DNA from: a virus
Length of the DNA stretch: 54,802 nt
IMG/VR virus record: IMGVR_UViG_3300036766_002280
Span: 1-54,802 of that record
Strand: one strand, 5' to 3'
Positions 25,777 through 34,875 of this stretch are shown here, piece by piece (within the stretch, counting starts at the first letter, position 1; every line of letters starts with the position of its first letter). The notes beneath the pieces are model-generated. The model saw nothing but the letters and a program-made list of their open reading frames with translations, was not told where the DNA came from and searched no databases. Both the position numbers and the translations under genes were made by a program.

Positions 25777-26388
25777 ATGGCAGTATTTGCATTAAGTCCT
25801 TGCCTTAAAGCTTTCGTTCTAGCACTTTCTGCCCCATTACGGGCTCAGCTTAGAACTTTGTTGTATACAGCTCAAGGAATTTTAAAGGCTCAAATTGCTC
25901 AGAATGTAGCTTTACTTGGAAGAAATGATATTTCAAAAGCCTTGTACAAAAATGCCGTAGATCAGATTGAGAGCTACCTTAGACCTATAGAGCAGGCAAT
26001 GAATTTGATTCCTTTTTCTGATATGGCAGGATGCGTTGAAGGCAATGTAATGTTGTCCAACGTTCAGAATATTTATTTTCAATACAAAGGAAAGGCTCAA
26101 GATTTTGCTTACAAGTATGCGCAGTACGGATTTGCTAGTACCTATGCCACTAAGACTCAGGATGAGTTAATAAACGCTTTGAATCAGATAACAGGAATAC
26201 TGGATCAATTGGATAATCTAGGGTCGTCCTTAGTAACAATTGGGACAAGGGTACAAGTCTATTCAATAAATAAGATAGGTACGGTAACTGGTTTACCATC
26301 TGGAAATCAGGTTACCGTTACTTTGGATATTCCACCACCAGCAACTATCACAACAGGGGCAGGAGACGTTGGGGTAGTTAATGCTTAG
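25777..26388 (+). CDS. Putative baseplate-associated structural protein
   Basis: A 203-residue protein starting directly after the previous stop. It is mostly helical (LRAQLRTLLYTAQGILKAQI; DELINALNQITGILDQLDNL) with a short C-terminal beta segment (NQVTVTLDIPPPATITTGAG). It could be a chaperone or a structural component; nothing in the sequence decides. It closes the hub/spike cluster and is followed by the 5' leader element of the gp25-like gene. Confidence 0.5.
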   Translation: MAVFALSPCLKAFVLALSAPLRAQLRTLLYTAQGILKAQIAQNVALLGRNDISKALYKNAVDQIESYLRPIEQAMNLIPFSDMAGCVEGNVMLSNVQNIYFQYKGKAQDFAYKYAQYGFASTYATKTQDELINALNQITGILDQLDNLGSSLVTIGTRVQVYSINKIGTVTGLPSGNQVTVTLDIPPPATITTGAGDVGVVNA

Positions 26389-26450
26389 AATTATAACCCC
26401 TTAGTTAGAAAACTCTTGAGTCTTTAGCTCATGGCTAGTTCGCAAAGGAG
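26388..26450 (+). promoter_or_regulatory. Conserved 5' leader element, copy A (promoter-like -10, hairpin, ribosome site)
   Basis: This 63-base stretch is about 90% identical to 36558-36617. It contains TATAAC (26392-26397), with TTGGGG 17 bases upstream at 26369-26374. A hairpin with a GAGT/GCTC stem and CTTTA loop follows. It ends in AAAGGAG (26444-26450), 8 bases before the predicted ATT start. It is probably a promoter plus structured 5' untranslated region. Confidence 0.65.
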
Positions 26451-26458
26451 TATTTAAA

Positions 26459-27226
26459 ATTATTCTAGCACAAATAAAATCTAAATTAGACGGTAGGGTC
26501 AGTTTATTCGACGTTCAGAGCCAATCCACACTAAACAACCGGAACGACCTCGTAATTAACCCTCAAGGTCAATTAAGCCGATTAATAGGGATAGATAAAC
26601 TTTCCGCTCATGTAATTAAATATATACTAGTTTTGAAAGGGACTTACTCAGATGTCTTGATTGGAACGGATTTAACAAATCTTAAAGTTGCTGGAAAAAG
26701 CGATTTTTCATTGAAGTCGGATATACTTCTTAGTCTTACTGAATATAGTAGTCTTCAATCTGCCAATTCTGTTGTTGATAAAACTATTATTGGACGGAAT
26801 ATATACCGAACAAGAACTCCGGATATTACTACGTCTTGGACTAAAATAAATAAATATTTAGTATCAAATAATTTTTATTATGATGGGAATTTAAATGCTG
26901 GAGCCATCTATTATTATAGCTTAACTCAAGTAAAAAATGTAAATGGATCCCCAGTTGAAAGTGGCATAGGAACCACAGTTAAGATTAAGATTCCAACTTC
27001 AGATTCTTTGAATGCCCAGATAACTGGAGATTTTATAGTAGTTCCAAAAAATAAATCAGTTACTTTATATTGGAAAACAGGTATTTTTTATCAAAAAGAA
27101 GAAGTACTTAGAAGCGTAACTAAAATTTTAACGTGGTTTGATGCAGGTGACCCTCGCAGTTTAAATATTGTCCTAGAACTTACCAATCTGGATAAGCAAG
27201 TTCTTACAGCAAGTGCTGTAGCATAA
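26459..27226 (+). CDS. gp25-like baseplate wedge protein with ATT start codon
   Basis: The coding frame runs upstream past TTG 26633 without a stop to at least 26459. The added N-terminus (KSKLDGRVSLFDVQSQSTLN; NPQGQLSRLIGIDKLSAHVI) matches the gp25/gpW-type wedge pattern. No ATG, GTG or TTG is available in frame. GGAG (26447-26450) lies 8 bases before ATT (26459), exactly the spacing found between the paralogous leader and its ATG at 36626. The product is 255 residues: a gp25-like core and an inserted FN3-like beta domain (about 105-200). It lies directly before the J-like wedge gene, the standard order. Weak AUU initiation would keep its level low. Confidence 0.75.
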   Translation: MILAQIKSKLDGRVSLFDVQSQSTLNNRNDLVINPQGQLSRLIGIDKLSAHVIKYILVLKGTYSDVLIGTDLTNLKVAGKSDFSLKSDILLSLTEYSSLQSANSVVDKTIIGRNIYRTRTPDITTSWTKINKYLVSNNFYYDGNLNAGAIYYYSLTQVKNVNGSPVESGIGTTVKIKIPTSDSLNAQITGDFIVVPKNKSVTLYWKTGIFYQKEEVLRSVTKILTWFDAGDPRSLNIVLELTNLDKQVLTASAVA

Positions 27227-27236
27227 GGAGTAATTG

Positions 27237-28709
27237 GTGGCTATTTTAGACGTATTTCAGATGGTAACACAGCTTCAAAATTTTATTAAAGCTAAAAATC
27301 CACAAGTAGATATACAACCTGGCACGGATTTGTATGATCTTTTATTTTTAACAAATGCTCAAGCTGCCAGATCTTTATTTGAGGCAATAAATACTTTACA
27401 GTTGAATCAAAGCCTATCGACAACGACTGGAACTGATTTAGATTTAATTGCAAAGAATTATAACATAACAAGACGTCCTGCTACGTATGCTACAGGGGAA
27501 GTAACTTTTTACGCAACGTCTTTTTCGACTGATATTTTGATTCCAAGTGGGACAATTGTCAGTACAGCTGGAACAAATGTTACCCCTCCGATTAGATTTT
27601 TGACCACAAAATCGGTTGGAATGGATGTTGTTAATAAAGCTATCTATTACGATTCTACTGCTACAAGATATCAAGTTACGACGCCAATAATTGCTGAATC
27701 TGCAGGCATTTCTTCTAATGTTGATACCCAGATTATAAATCAGATTGTTTCTCCAGTAGCTAATATTAGTGGGGTAGTAAATAATACTCCTACAATTGAT
27801 GGAACAGCACAAGAAACTGATGCCCAACTTCAGCAAAGATGTCTTCAAGCCTTTGTTGTCGGTAGCGTAGGAACTTTGTATGGGTATAGAAAATTACTAA
27901 CTGATAACTATACACAAGTGCTGGATGTTAAATCTATTGGCCCATTTGATACTGGTGCTATTAGAACAGATGGGGTAGATACTTTTGTGATTCTTTCCTC
28001 TACTTCCTCTGCTGGTAACAGCATCCAAACGTCCGAAACTTTCGTTTTTAATACGGGAGATACTGGGTACGTTCCAGTTAATAGACCTGTAATTACTATT
28101 GATACCGTATATGGCACAGCGACAGGGGCGGTCAGAACTTTTATACCATATCCGAATGCTTTCCCAGATTATAAATATGTAAAAGATACTACAGGGGCAT
28201 ACGCTATGTCAGTTCAATCAGCGGATAAACTTTTGTGGCTGTCTGGAATCAAACCTGATACAAATTCAAGTGTTTTAATTACTTATACTTATAACAGTCT
28301 GGTTCAGACTATGCAAACGTTTATGAATCGGGATGAAAATAAAGTGGTAGGTGCTAATGCCTTAGTTAAGCTAGGCTTCATAGCACAGACATATATAACT
28401 TTGTCTGTAAAATACTTTTCAACTGTAACAGATACTGGAGCTGCTCAGACTAAAGTTGCTGCAGCAATTACACAATATTTGTCGTCTTTTACATTTGGGC
28501 AGCAACTAGATTTATCTGATCTTATAGTAGTTGTTCAGACTGGAGCTTTTACTGATTATACTATAACAGAAGTAGATTACGTAGTTTTTAACACAGCTCA
28601 AATGTATGCAATTGTTCCTGATCTTGGGTATACCCTACCGATGGTCAACGACGTTATTATAGTTTCAGCCAACCAGTACATCCGTGAAGGACTAACTGTT
28701 TTTGTATAA
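27237..28709 (+). CDS. Baseplate J-like / T4 gp6-like wedge protein
   Basis: About 490 residues. GTG at 27237 is 6 bases after AAGGAG; the TTG at 27234 is only 3 bases away. The N-terminus (VDIQPGTDLYDLLFLTNAQA; STTTGTDLDLIAKNYNITRR) and ETDAQLQQRCLQAF are hallmark baseplate J sequences. The middle is beta-rich, and the C-terminal QYLSSFTFGQQLDLSDLIVV matches the family's last domain. It joins neighbouring wedges around the hub. It follows the gp25-like gene as in most contractile tails. Confidence 0.85.
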   Translation: MAILDVFQMVTQLQNFIKAKNPQVDIQPGTDLYDLLFLTNAQAARSLFEAINTLQLNQSLSTTTGTDLDLIAKNYNITRRPATYATGEVTFYATSFSTDILIPSGTIVSTAGTNVTPPIRFLTTKSVGMDVVNKAIYYDSTATRYQVTTPIIAESAGISSNVDTQIINQIVSPVANISGVVNNTPTIDGTAQETDAQLQQRCLQAFVVGSVGTLYGYRKLLTDNYTQVLDVKSIGPFDTGAIRTDGVDTFVILSSTSSAGNSIQTSETFVFNTGDTGYVPVNRPVITIDTVYGTATGAVRTFIPYPNAFPDYKYVKDTTGAYAMSVQSADKLLWLSGIKPDTNSSVLITYTYNSLVQTMQTFMNRDENKVVGANALVKLGFIAQTYITLSVKYFSTVTDTGAAQTKVAAAITQYLSSFTFGQQLDLSDLIVVVQTGAFTDYTITEVDYVVFNTAQMYAIVPDLGYTLPMVNDVIIVSANQYIREGLTVFV

Positions 28710-28724
28710 AAAAGGAGAATAGAA

Positions 28725-29411
28725 ATGCCTGGAATCGCAACCCCATTCAAACCAGTAGGAATTGGAAATGTTAATGCTGTGAATGTTGTTCAAGTCTCAT
28801 TTTCGCAGGCTTTATCCTCCATTCCATTTGTAACAGCTTACGATAATTATAATGCTTCTACGTTTACTCATGTTCTTTTTACAGGATCAGCAGGAAATGG
28901 TAACTTATCAATGATAGCTGCTGTTGGAGGAACAGCTCCTGGTGTAGCAGTATGGTTTCCAACAGTTGCTGTAGCAGGAAATACTGTCGCAGGAACTCCA
29001 AACTTTTTGAAGGGAACTACCAACGGAGCCAACATATCTTCTATCGTTCCAGGAGCAGGTGGAACGGGAGTATTCAATCTTGGGTATAGATTTCCTTCAG
29101 ATATAACAGCTGTTCTTAACGCTTCCGGGGATATGGATTGTGCTATACTTTGTCAATATCAGTATACCGGCGCCGCCCCTACGATTACCTGGAATGCCAA
29201 TAAATCTCCTGGAACGGAAGGAGCTCCAAGTTGGTCTGCCATAGTACCTTATACGACAGGATCTGCTCCAGTTGTTGGAGATACCACTCAAGTTCGTCCA
29301 TGCGATACAGGAACTGGAGATCCAGGATCTGGTGGAGATGGAACTTATCGACAAACAATTCCATCAAGTGGGCAAGCATATCCGAATGAAATATGGGTAA
29401 AGAACTACTAG
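28725..29411 (+). CDS. Virion structural protein, fibre- or baseplate-associated
   Basis: A 228-residue Gly/Ala/Thr/Ser-rich protein preceded by AAAGGAGA. Beta patterns recur (NVVQVSFSQALSSIPFVTAY; AVAGNTVAGTPNFLKGTTNG). The C-terminus is a Gly/Asp loop (GTGDPGSGGDG) then IWVKNY. The opening VNVVQVSFSQALSSIP recalls beta-sandwich domains seen in fibre heads. No firm family. Confidence 0.55.
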   Translation: MPGIATPFKPVGIGNVNAVNVVQVSFSQALSSIPFVTAYDNYNASTFTHVLFTGSAGNGNLSMIAAVGGTAPGVAVWFPTVAVAGNTVAGTPNFLKGTTNGANISSIVPGAGGTGVFNLGYRFPSDITAVLNASGDMDCAILCQYQYTGAAPTITWNANKSPGTEGAPSWSAIVPYTTGSAPVVGDTTQVRPCDTGTGDPGSGGDGTYRQTIPSSGQAYPNEIWVKNY

Positions 29412-29422
29412 AGGAGAATCCG

Positions 29423-29770
29423 ATGGACAGCAACTGGAAACTATTTTTAAATGATGGAAATGTAATCACTGAAAAAGAAACAGAATACTGGGACAATGTG
29501 CCGCACATACCGATTACTAAAGCTGTTTTTACTCTTTTAACGGGAGAAGATTTAACTTTTGAAAATTTTAAAAAAATTTGTATAGCCAAAGTTGGAAGAT
29601 CTTCTGTTGGAGGACCAAGTGCTTTTGTAGGATACTGTATTACTGAAGTAAAAAAGGATTCCCTACAGTATAACAGCATTATGATTACTTCAGAAATACC
29701 AAATATAAAAACGCATAACCTTTCAGAGCTTGCAGTTCCGGAAAGATGTTTTCGTAGAGGAGCGATTTAA
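29423..29770 (+). CDS. Hypothetical phage protein in the fibre cluster
   Basis: ATG at 29423 follows AGAGGAG. A longer frame start at 29393 overlaps the previous gene and has no ribosome site. The 115-residue product is mixed alpha/beta (NWKLFLNDGNVITEKETEYW; NSIMITSEIPNIKTHNLSEL). I do not recognise it. It sits between structural genes with almost no spacing, which suggests a virion or assembly role. Confidence 0.5.
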   Translation: MDSNWKLFLNDGNVITEKETEYWDNVPHIPITKAVFTLLTGEDLTFENFKKICIAKVGRSSVGGPSAFVGYCITEVKKDSLQYNSIMITSEIPNIKTHNLSELAVPERCFRRGAI

Positions 29771-29772
29771 AA

Positions 29773-30546
29773 ATGCCAAATCTTCCGACAGTTGGAGGCG
29801 ATAATAACGTATGGGGAACTAAGCTGAATACATGGCTTAGTACGGACCATGATACTACAGCTTACCACAAGCCTAGGGTGATCGATAGAGAGCATTCCTT
29901 GGATGTTACGGTACTTCCAGGTGATGTAGTTTATTGGGATAGTACAGCACAAAATTACAAACAAGCTCTAGCAAGCGGAGCAGGTAATCAACCACAATTG
30001 GCGGTAGGGGTTGTATCTCAATCCGATCCTGCTGTTGTAACTATTGAAGGATTTACTGATACTACAGCTGTTTTAAATCAAGGTAGTGATTATTATTTAT
30101 CCAGTATTACGGCTGGAAGAATAACTCCAAATCGTCCTCTTACCAATATCGTAAGAATTGGGCATGCTGTGTCTTCCTCAGTTCTTCTTGTTAGAATGGC
30201 TTTTGAAGAAGATAGTTTGGATACTACTGTTGCATATCCTGTTAGAACGTTTAATACTACGTATCAACCTGATGCTAACTACCCTGTTGTGGTAACGTTA
30301 TCTACCCAGCATATTGCGACAGCAGTCGGCGGTGTATCGTACCTACAAGTATTAGCTGATACCACAAGCCCGCCTGTAACTGTAAGAGCAACTTCAGGAA
30401 CTACAGGGTTTCTTAATCCTGATTCTACCAATTACTACACTACAACCTTTTTGATAGGAAGAGCCAACTATTATAGAGTAAATTCAACTACAGTAGGAGG
30501 TACTGTTACTTCTGTGAACTGGAATGAGTCCTCATTAAAGGAGTGA
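29773..30546 (+). CDS. Tail fibre/decoration-like protein
   Basis: A 257-residue protein. The N-terminus (LPTVGGDNNVWGTKLNTWLS) is a motif common at the start of phage fibre and tail-associated proteins. A beta-rich domain follows (GDVVYWDSTAQNYKQALASG). The C-terminal third is Thr/Val-rich. It starts 3 bases after the preceding stop. A fibre or fibre-attachment role is inferred from the motif and neighbours. Confidence 0.6.
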   Translation: MPNLPTVGGDNNVWGTKLNTWLSTDHDTTAYHKPRVIDREHSLDVTVLPGDVVYWDSTAQNYKQALASGAGNQPQLAVGVVSQSDPAVVTIEGFTDTTAVLNQGSDYYLSSITAGRITPNRPLTNIVRIGHAVSSSVLLVRMAFEEDSLDTTVAYPVRTFNTTYQPDANYPVVVTLSTQHIATAVGGVSYLQVLADTTSPPVTVRATSGTTGFLNPDSTNYYTTTFLIGRANYYRVNSTTVGGTVTSVNWNESSLKE

Positions 30547-30549
30547 TAG

Positions 30550-32580
30550 GTGCCTTCTAGTAGTTTATACGGTTCCGGTTTATACGGTGCTGGTATATAC
30601 GGTGGACAGCCAAGCAACTCTGTTTATATTCTTTCCTCTGTTTATCTAGCGCCAACAATTACAGAATCAAAATATATTCAAAGCACTGCTTTGATACAAG
30701 GAGTATCAAAGCAGTATATTCAATCAACGGCATTTTTAGAAGCTCATAAAGCTAAGTATTTACTGTCGTCTGTTTCACTTTGGCAGAAATCAAACTACAT
30801 AGCTTCTAGAGCATTTGTACAGACTACTTCTTATAGCTATATAGCTTCAAAGATACTTCTAACTGTAGAACTTTTACAGTATGAAGTTGATGAGTTTCAG
30901 GTAATTGTAGATAAACAATATGTTAAGTTTTATTGGAAGGATACATCCCCAGGAATTGGAAAGACTTATACTATTTATGATTCTTCCGATTCTGGAACGA
31001 CCTGGAATACAATTAATAGTACTACAAGCACAGAATATCAATTAAATAGTATTCCATTTGATATTCCGAGTAGAATTTATAAGATTACGATTACATCAGG
31101 ATCTAGGGTTAGTTATGGGTTTTTAAGTTACCCTACTTTTAGTTTTAGAAAGGTGTTGAATGCTCTTGACAATGGATATTGGGATACTGATCCAAATTCA
31201 AATGTTTATAAAATTCATCAAGGGATAACGAAGGAGACAAGTACAAGAGCTGAACTTGAAATAAGTTATACCAGGCAAGACGAAAGCATTCTTCGTATTA
31301 GAAATTCTCGTATAAGCGATGTCTACGGAGTAGCTTTTGATCAACAATCTTCTACGATTGATGAAGACTATAGAAGAAAAATTTGGAATTTGTTCGAAGG
31401 TTTTAGAAATTCCTTAACCTATACAGGTGCCTACGATGCTACAAAAGCCTTTACGCATATTCCACCAAGAATTAAAAAGTTATCTCAAGATGGATGGATT
31501 CTTGGTCGACGTTACTTAGGAAAAGATACGATTCCGTTATCTAATTTAACGGCTTTGTATGGAGTAAAATTTGAAGTTCATTTGTACAAACTGGCATCAG
31601 GAGGGGTCAGTACCACAGCAGATAGCACTACTACATTCGATGCCACTTCAATAAGTGGGGATAGTTTTAATCAGCTTACTAACTATTATAAAAACAAATA
31701 TCTAGTTTTCAATACAGGAAATAATGCTTATAAAAGCAGAAGAATAGCTTCTTATTCAGCCATTACTAGTTCCGTGAGTAGATTTGTAACAGATCCTTTT
31801 GTTTCTAATTCTACTTCTGGGGATACCTTTTTTGTTTCAGAGGCTTCAACTGATGTAATAGAAAAATATATTAAAGAGGTGATACCCCTTCATTCGTCTG
31901 CCATCTTTTTATATTTTTCTGATTATGCCACTGAGAATCAGAGCACTGGATTTACTGGTACTCTTAGCAATATTGAAAAAATTCCTTCTTCCAGATTAAG
32001 GGTTTTAAATATAAACAATACTGTGGATGATGAGGGGAAAAATGTTCAAGCTGTATACGAATCTGGTGTGACTTTATCAAGTGTTTATCCATTAAGTAGT
32101 TTTGGTGGAAATGGAGTTGTTTGTTGGGATTCTATTTTATGGGGAGAATCTCCTGCAGATTTTAGATTGTATGTTTCTTACGCTAGCGATCTTATGGCAC
32201 CAAACTGGACTTATCAATCAGGAGTTACCCAGTATGTACAATTAAATGGTTTGCAAGATGTTTCATTAGTTGAGTATATAAAAACTAATTCAGAAGTAGT
32301 TGCCGCTGCAGATACTACGGGCTTTAATTATATAAGAAATGTAGATTATGTTATGGATTATCGAAATGGAACAATTAGAAGAGCTGTAAACAGTGGCATA
32401 CCAACAGGACAAATTGTTTCTGTTCGCTATGATAGTGAGTGGGGTCAAATGGCTCAAAATCAATCCCTAGATTTTGGGGCGGGAAGAAATTATTTCAAAT
32501 ACAAATTTACAATTAATGGTTTATCAGACCGCGACGACTTCGAGTTCAGTGGTTTTTACATTAAAAAATTAGCGCCGTAG
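30550..32580 (+). CDS. Large baseplate/tail fibre protein with N-terminal beta repeats
   Basis: A 676-residue protein with GTG start; AAAGGAG lies 9 bases upstream. Residues about 1-120 hold short repeats (YIQSTALIQGVSKQ, YIQSTAFLEAHKAK, YLLSSVSLWQKSN, YIASRAFVQTTSYS). An FN3-like domain lies at about 120-190. A wedge-like region follows (RIRNSRISDVYGVAFDQQSS), with later beta domains to 676 (GRNYFKYKFTINGLSDRD). The repeats may form a beta-solenoid stem. It probably links the baseplate to fibres. Confidence 0.6.
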   Translation: MPSSSLYGSGLYGAGIYGGQPSNSVYILSSVYLAPTITESKYIQSTALIQGVSKQYIQSTAFLEAHKAKYLLSSVSLWQKSNYIASRAFVQTTSYSYIASKILLTVELLQYEVDEFQVIVDKQYVKFYWKDTSPGIGKTYTIYDSSDSGTTWNTINSTTSTEYQLNSIPFDIPSRIYKITITSGSRVSYGFLSYPTFSFRKVLNALDNGYWDTDPNSNVYKIHQGITKETSTRAELEISYTRQDESILRIRNSRISDVYGVAFDQQSSTIDEDYRRKIWNLFEGFRNSLTYTGAYDATKAFTHIPPRIKKLSQDGWILGRRYLGKDTIPLSNLTALYGVKFEVHLYKLASGGVSTTADSTTTFDATSISGDSFNQLTNYYKNKYLVFNTGNNAYKSRRIASYSAITSSVSRFVTDPFVSNSTSGDTFFVSEASTDVIEKYIKEVIPLHSSAIFLYFSDYATENQSTGFTGTLSNIEKIPSSRLRVLNINNTVDDEGKNVQAVYESGVTLSSVYPLSSFGGNGVVCWDSILWGESPADFRLYVSYASDLMAPNWTYQSGVTQYVQLNGLQDVSLVEYIKTNSEVVAAADTTGFNYIRNVDYVMDYRNGTIRRAVNSGIPTGQIVSVRYDSEWGQMAQNQSLDFGAGRNYFKYKFTINGLSDRDDFEFSGFYIKKLAP

Positions 32581-32594
32581 ATGGAGGATTTTAA

Positions 32595-34874
32595 ATGAAA
32601 AGAACTGAGTTTGCAAACCTTGTCCTTGTAGCTATGGAAGATCTCAACAACTTAGCACAGTATTATGTCCAAGCAATTAAAGAACGTTCAAACGCTGCGA
32701 CTACTGGAACAGATCCAACAGGGGTAACTACTCCTGCTTATAATGGAATTGTAAAGTCCTCAACTGATTTACTACTGACATCGATTTCTCCTAGTCCTAA
32801 TGTTACCATAACAACTGGAGCTGCTTATACTAGATTCGATCCTACTTCTGTAACTCAAAGTAGTAATCAGTATAATGGTGGGGAAAGAGTTGGTTTGGCA
32901 TCTTCTATTGCCGCACCAATTAAAAATACTTCAGGGCATAGCTATTTCTTTTTAGTATACGCAGAGTTACGTAAGAGTAAAAAGTATGATGAAAGTGGAG
33001 TAAATGCTTATTTTGTAGATAGACCAGAATCTTACCTAGTAGTTCAGATGACTGCAGCAGAAGCAACAGCTCTAGGATCCTATACAATCAATCCTACAGG
33101 AACAGTTACGGTTACCAATGTTGCGGCTCCCCATCTAGATTCAGTTTTAAGTAATGCTGAAAAAAGTGCCACTTTTAGTGGTTGGACTTACTTAAGTGGG
33201 GTATTTACTGTTACTAGTTTTACTGTTACTCAGTACAATTCTGTTTATTTAGGACATATGAATGCTACTGCTTATTCAGCTCCAAATGTTACTTACACAG
33301 TTGATGCTAGTTCTCAGGTTCTTGGATCTAGTACGTTTTCTAGACCACTTTTTTCTACTGTTGATCAGCTTCATAGAACTCAGTTAGGAAGAGGTACTTC
33401 TTCTACTACTAATCCTCATGGTATGCTTATTCAGGATCTTGGTAATTTAGATGATATAAGGGAACTTATTAGTTCTGGTATAATTCCTAAGTTTACTGGT
33501 TCATTAGCATGTGTTGTCAACGGAGTTTCAGGAAATGTTGTTATTACCAATTTATCTGGAATAGATTATTTGTTTATGGATGGAAAAAGGGTCACTACAG
33601 TAAGTCCTCTTACCATTGCTGTTTCTGGTATGACCGCAGGTATTAACTATGTTTACGTTCAAATACTAGGAACAGTTCAAACGCAAGGAACAGCACCATG
33701 GAACTATTACATAGGAAGCGTTGTTGCGGCAACTTCGGTTCCAAGTTCAAATGCTTTTGTGTTATGTTCAGTATATGTTTCAGGTGGTATTGCTTATGCC
33801 TATAATGGAGATACAAGATATGTTGCAGGTAGTACTACTAATCCAGTAACAGATCTAAGAGTGTTTGGAGTTGATGGATATGATTATCTTCACAGTACTT
33901 TGTATGAATCCATTAACAAAGAAAATATGATTCCAAACGGAAGTATGCAAGCAAGTGAAAGAGGAAAAATAAAAGGATGGGTAACAGGAGCAATATCTAC
34001 GTTACTTCCTGCAAGCGGAAGTACAGCTTTGTATGCTTCTGCTGTGGATGATAGTCTCTTATTTCCTTTTGATGCTAATATTGATTATGCTTTTCGTGTT
34101 AAGGTAAATACACGTCCAACTCCTTCCACAACTGGTGCTTCTACTTATACTATTAAGTTGTTATTATTTAGAGGAAAAGATCGATCAAAAGATCTAGTTG
34201 GTCAATATACTTTAGTTTCTGAAGTTGCTCAAACTCATTCTACTTGGTTTTCTCCCTCAGTTACTGATTTTTTATCAGGATCTGCTATATCGGCAAGTAG
34301 TCCACCAGCACCTGGTACTTTTGATCCAAACGTTGCAGATAGAAGTGCAATTGGCTGGGCATGTATTGAAATTACCCCTACTGTAGGGGTAATCAACCTT
34401 GTAGACATGATTCTACGTCCTAAGATGCAAACTAGTGATATAAGTAATCTTGCTGTTACTACAGCTAAAATTGCTAACGCAGCTGTAACAGAAACACAGT
34501 TAGCTACAAGCGTTGCTGGATATGCTTTAACAGGTGGCGGAGGAACTCCATTAAGTGTTGTCGCGGATGAATCTTCATTAACAGTTGATACTGTAGGAGA
34601 TTTAATTAAGATAAAACCAGCAGGTGTTACAACTTCTCATGTTAATACTTCTTCCGAAATTGGACGTGTTATTGTTAATGGAACTGTTATGCTGGATAGT
34701 GCTGGTGAAAATATAGGGTCAGCTCTTAGACTTGCATTTGGTGGGGTTACCTACTATGTTCCAGGATGGACCTCAGCCAATGGTTGTGGATGCACCTGTA
34801 CTTGTACAGGAAACTGTGGTTGCACTTGTACTTGTGCTGGGGATTGTGGATGCACTGGAACTTGGGGAAATTAA
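32595..34874 (+). CDS. Tail fibre protein with C-terminal cysteine tandem repeat
   Basis: A 759-residue protein preceded by GGAGGA. The N-terminus is helical (FANLVLVAMEDLNNLAQYYV), then long Ser/Thr/Val/Tyr-rich beta regions typical of fibres, with a carbohydrate-binding-like module near 450-600. Residues 1-730 contain only three cysteines. Residues 731-753 contain ten, in repeats of [N/D]CGCTCTC[T/A]G, followed by the end GTWGN. The gene for a radical SAM enzyme begins one base after the stop, and its ribosome site lies in the last fibre codons. The tail therefore looks like a modified or metal-binding tip; this is inference. It has no likeness to a known fibre C-terminus that I can recall. 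Confidence 0.75.
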   Translation: MKRTEFANLVLVAMEDLNNLAQYYVQAIKERSNAATTGTDPTGVTTPAYNGIVKSSTDLLLTSISPSPNVTITTGAAYTRFDPTSVTQSSNQYNGGERVGLASSIAAPIKNTSGHSYFFLVYAELRKSKKYDESGVNAYFVDRPESYLVVQMTAAEATALGSYTINPTGTVTVTNVAAPHLDSVLSNAEKSATFSGWTYLSGVFTVTSFTVTQYNSVYLGHMNATAYSAPNVTYTVDASSQVLGSSTFSRPLFSTVDQLHRTQLGRGTSSTTNPHGMLIQDLGNLDDIRELISSGIIPKFTGSLACVVNGVSGNVVITNLSGIDYLFMDGKRVTTVSPLTIAVSGMTAGINYVYVQILGTVQTQGTAPWNYYIGSVVAATSVPSSNAFVLCSVYVSGGIAYAYNGDTRYVAGSTTNPVTDLRVFGVDGYDYLHSTLYESINKENMIPNGSMQASERGKIKGWVTGAISTLLPASGSTALYASAVDDSLLFPFDANIDYAFRVKVNTRPTPSTTGASTYTIKLLLFRGKDRSKDLVGQYTLVSEVAQTHSTWFSPSVTDFLSGSAISASSPPAPGTFDPNVADRSAIGWACIEITPTVGVINLVDMILRPKMQTSDISNLAVTTAKIANAAVTETQLATSVAGYALTGGGGTPLSVVADESSLTVDTVGDLIKIKPAGVTTSHVNTSSEIGRVIVNGTVMLDSAGENIGSALRLAFGGVTYYVPGWTSANGCGCTCTCTGNCGCTCTCAGDCGCTGTWGN
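34785..34853 (+). repeat. 30-base tandem repeat encoding the Cys-rich fibre tip
   Basis: About 2.3 copies of a 10-codon unit of the form TGTGGATGCACYTGTACTTG followed by TRCWGGRRAY. Each full copy encodes four cysteines separated by one residue (CGCTCTC). The unit could expand or contract by slippage, which would change the number of cysteines at the fibre tip. Confidence 0.85.
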
Positions 34875-34875
34875 G

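Noticed and set aside
26431-26458. Short ORF MASSQRSI with possible +1 frameshift (AGGAG, ATT, TAA) into the gp25-like frame
   Set aside because: It resembles prfB-type shifting, but the paralogous leader at 36558 lacks the ATG while keeping the ribosome-site spacing, so direct ATT initiation is simpler. Not fully excluded.
29185-29679. 164-residue minus-strand ORF
   Set aside because: It spans the junction of two well-supported plus-strand genes and has low-complexity shadow composition; all supported genes are on the plus strand.
34732-34875. Upstream extension of the first radical SAM protein through the fibre's Cys repeat
   Set aside because: It is the out-of-frame shadow of the repeat, with no ribosome site; the ATG at 34876 with GGGGA fits better.
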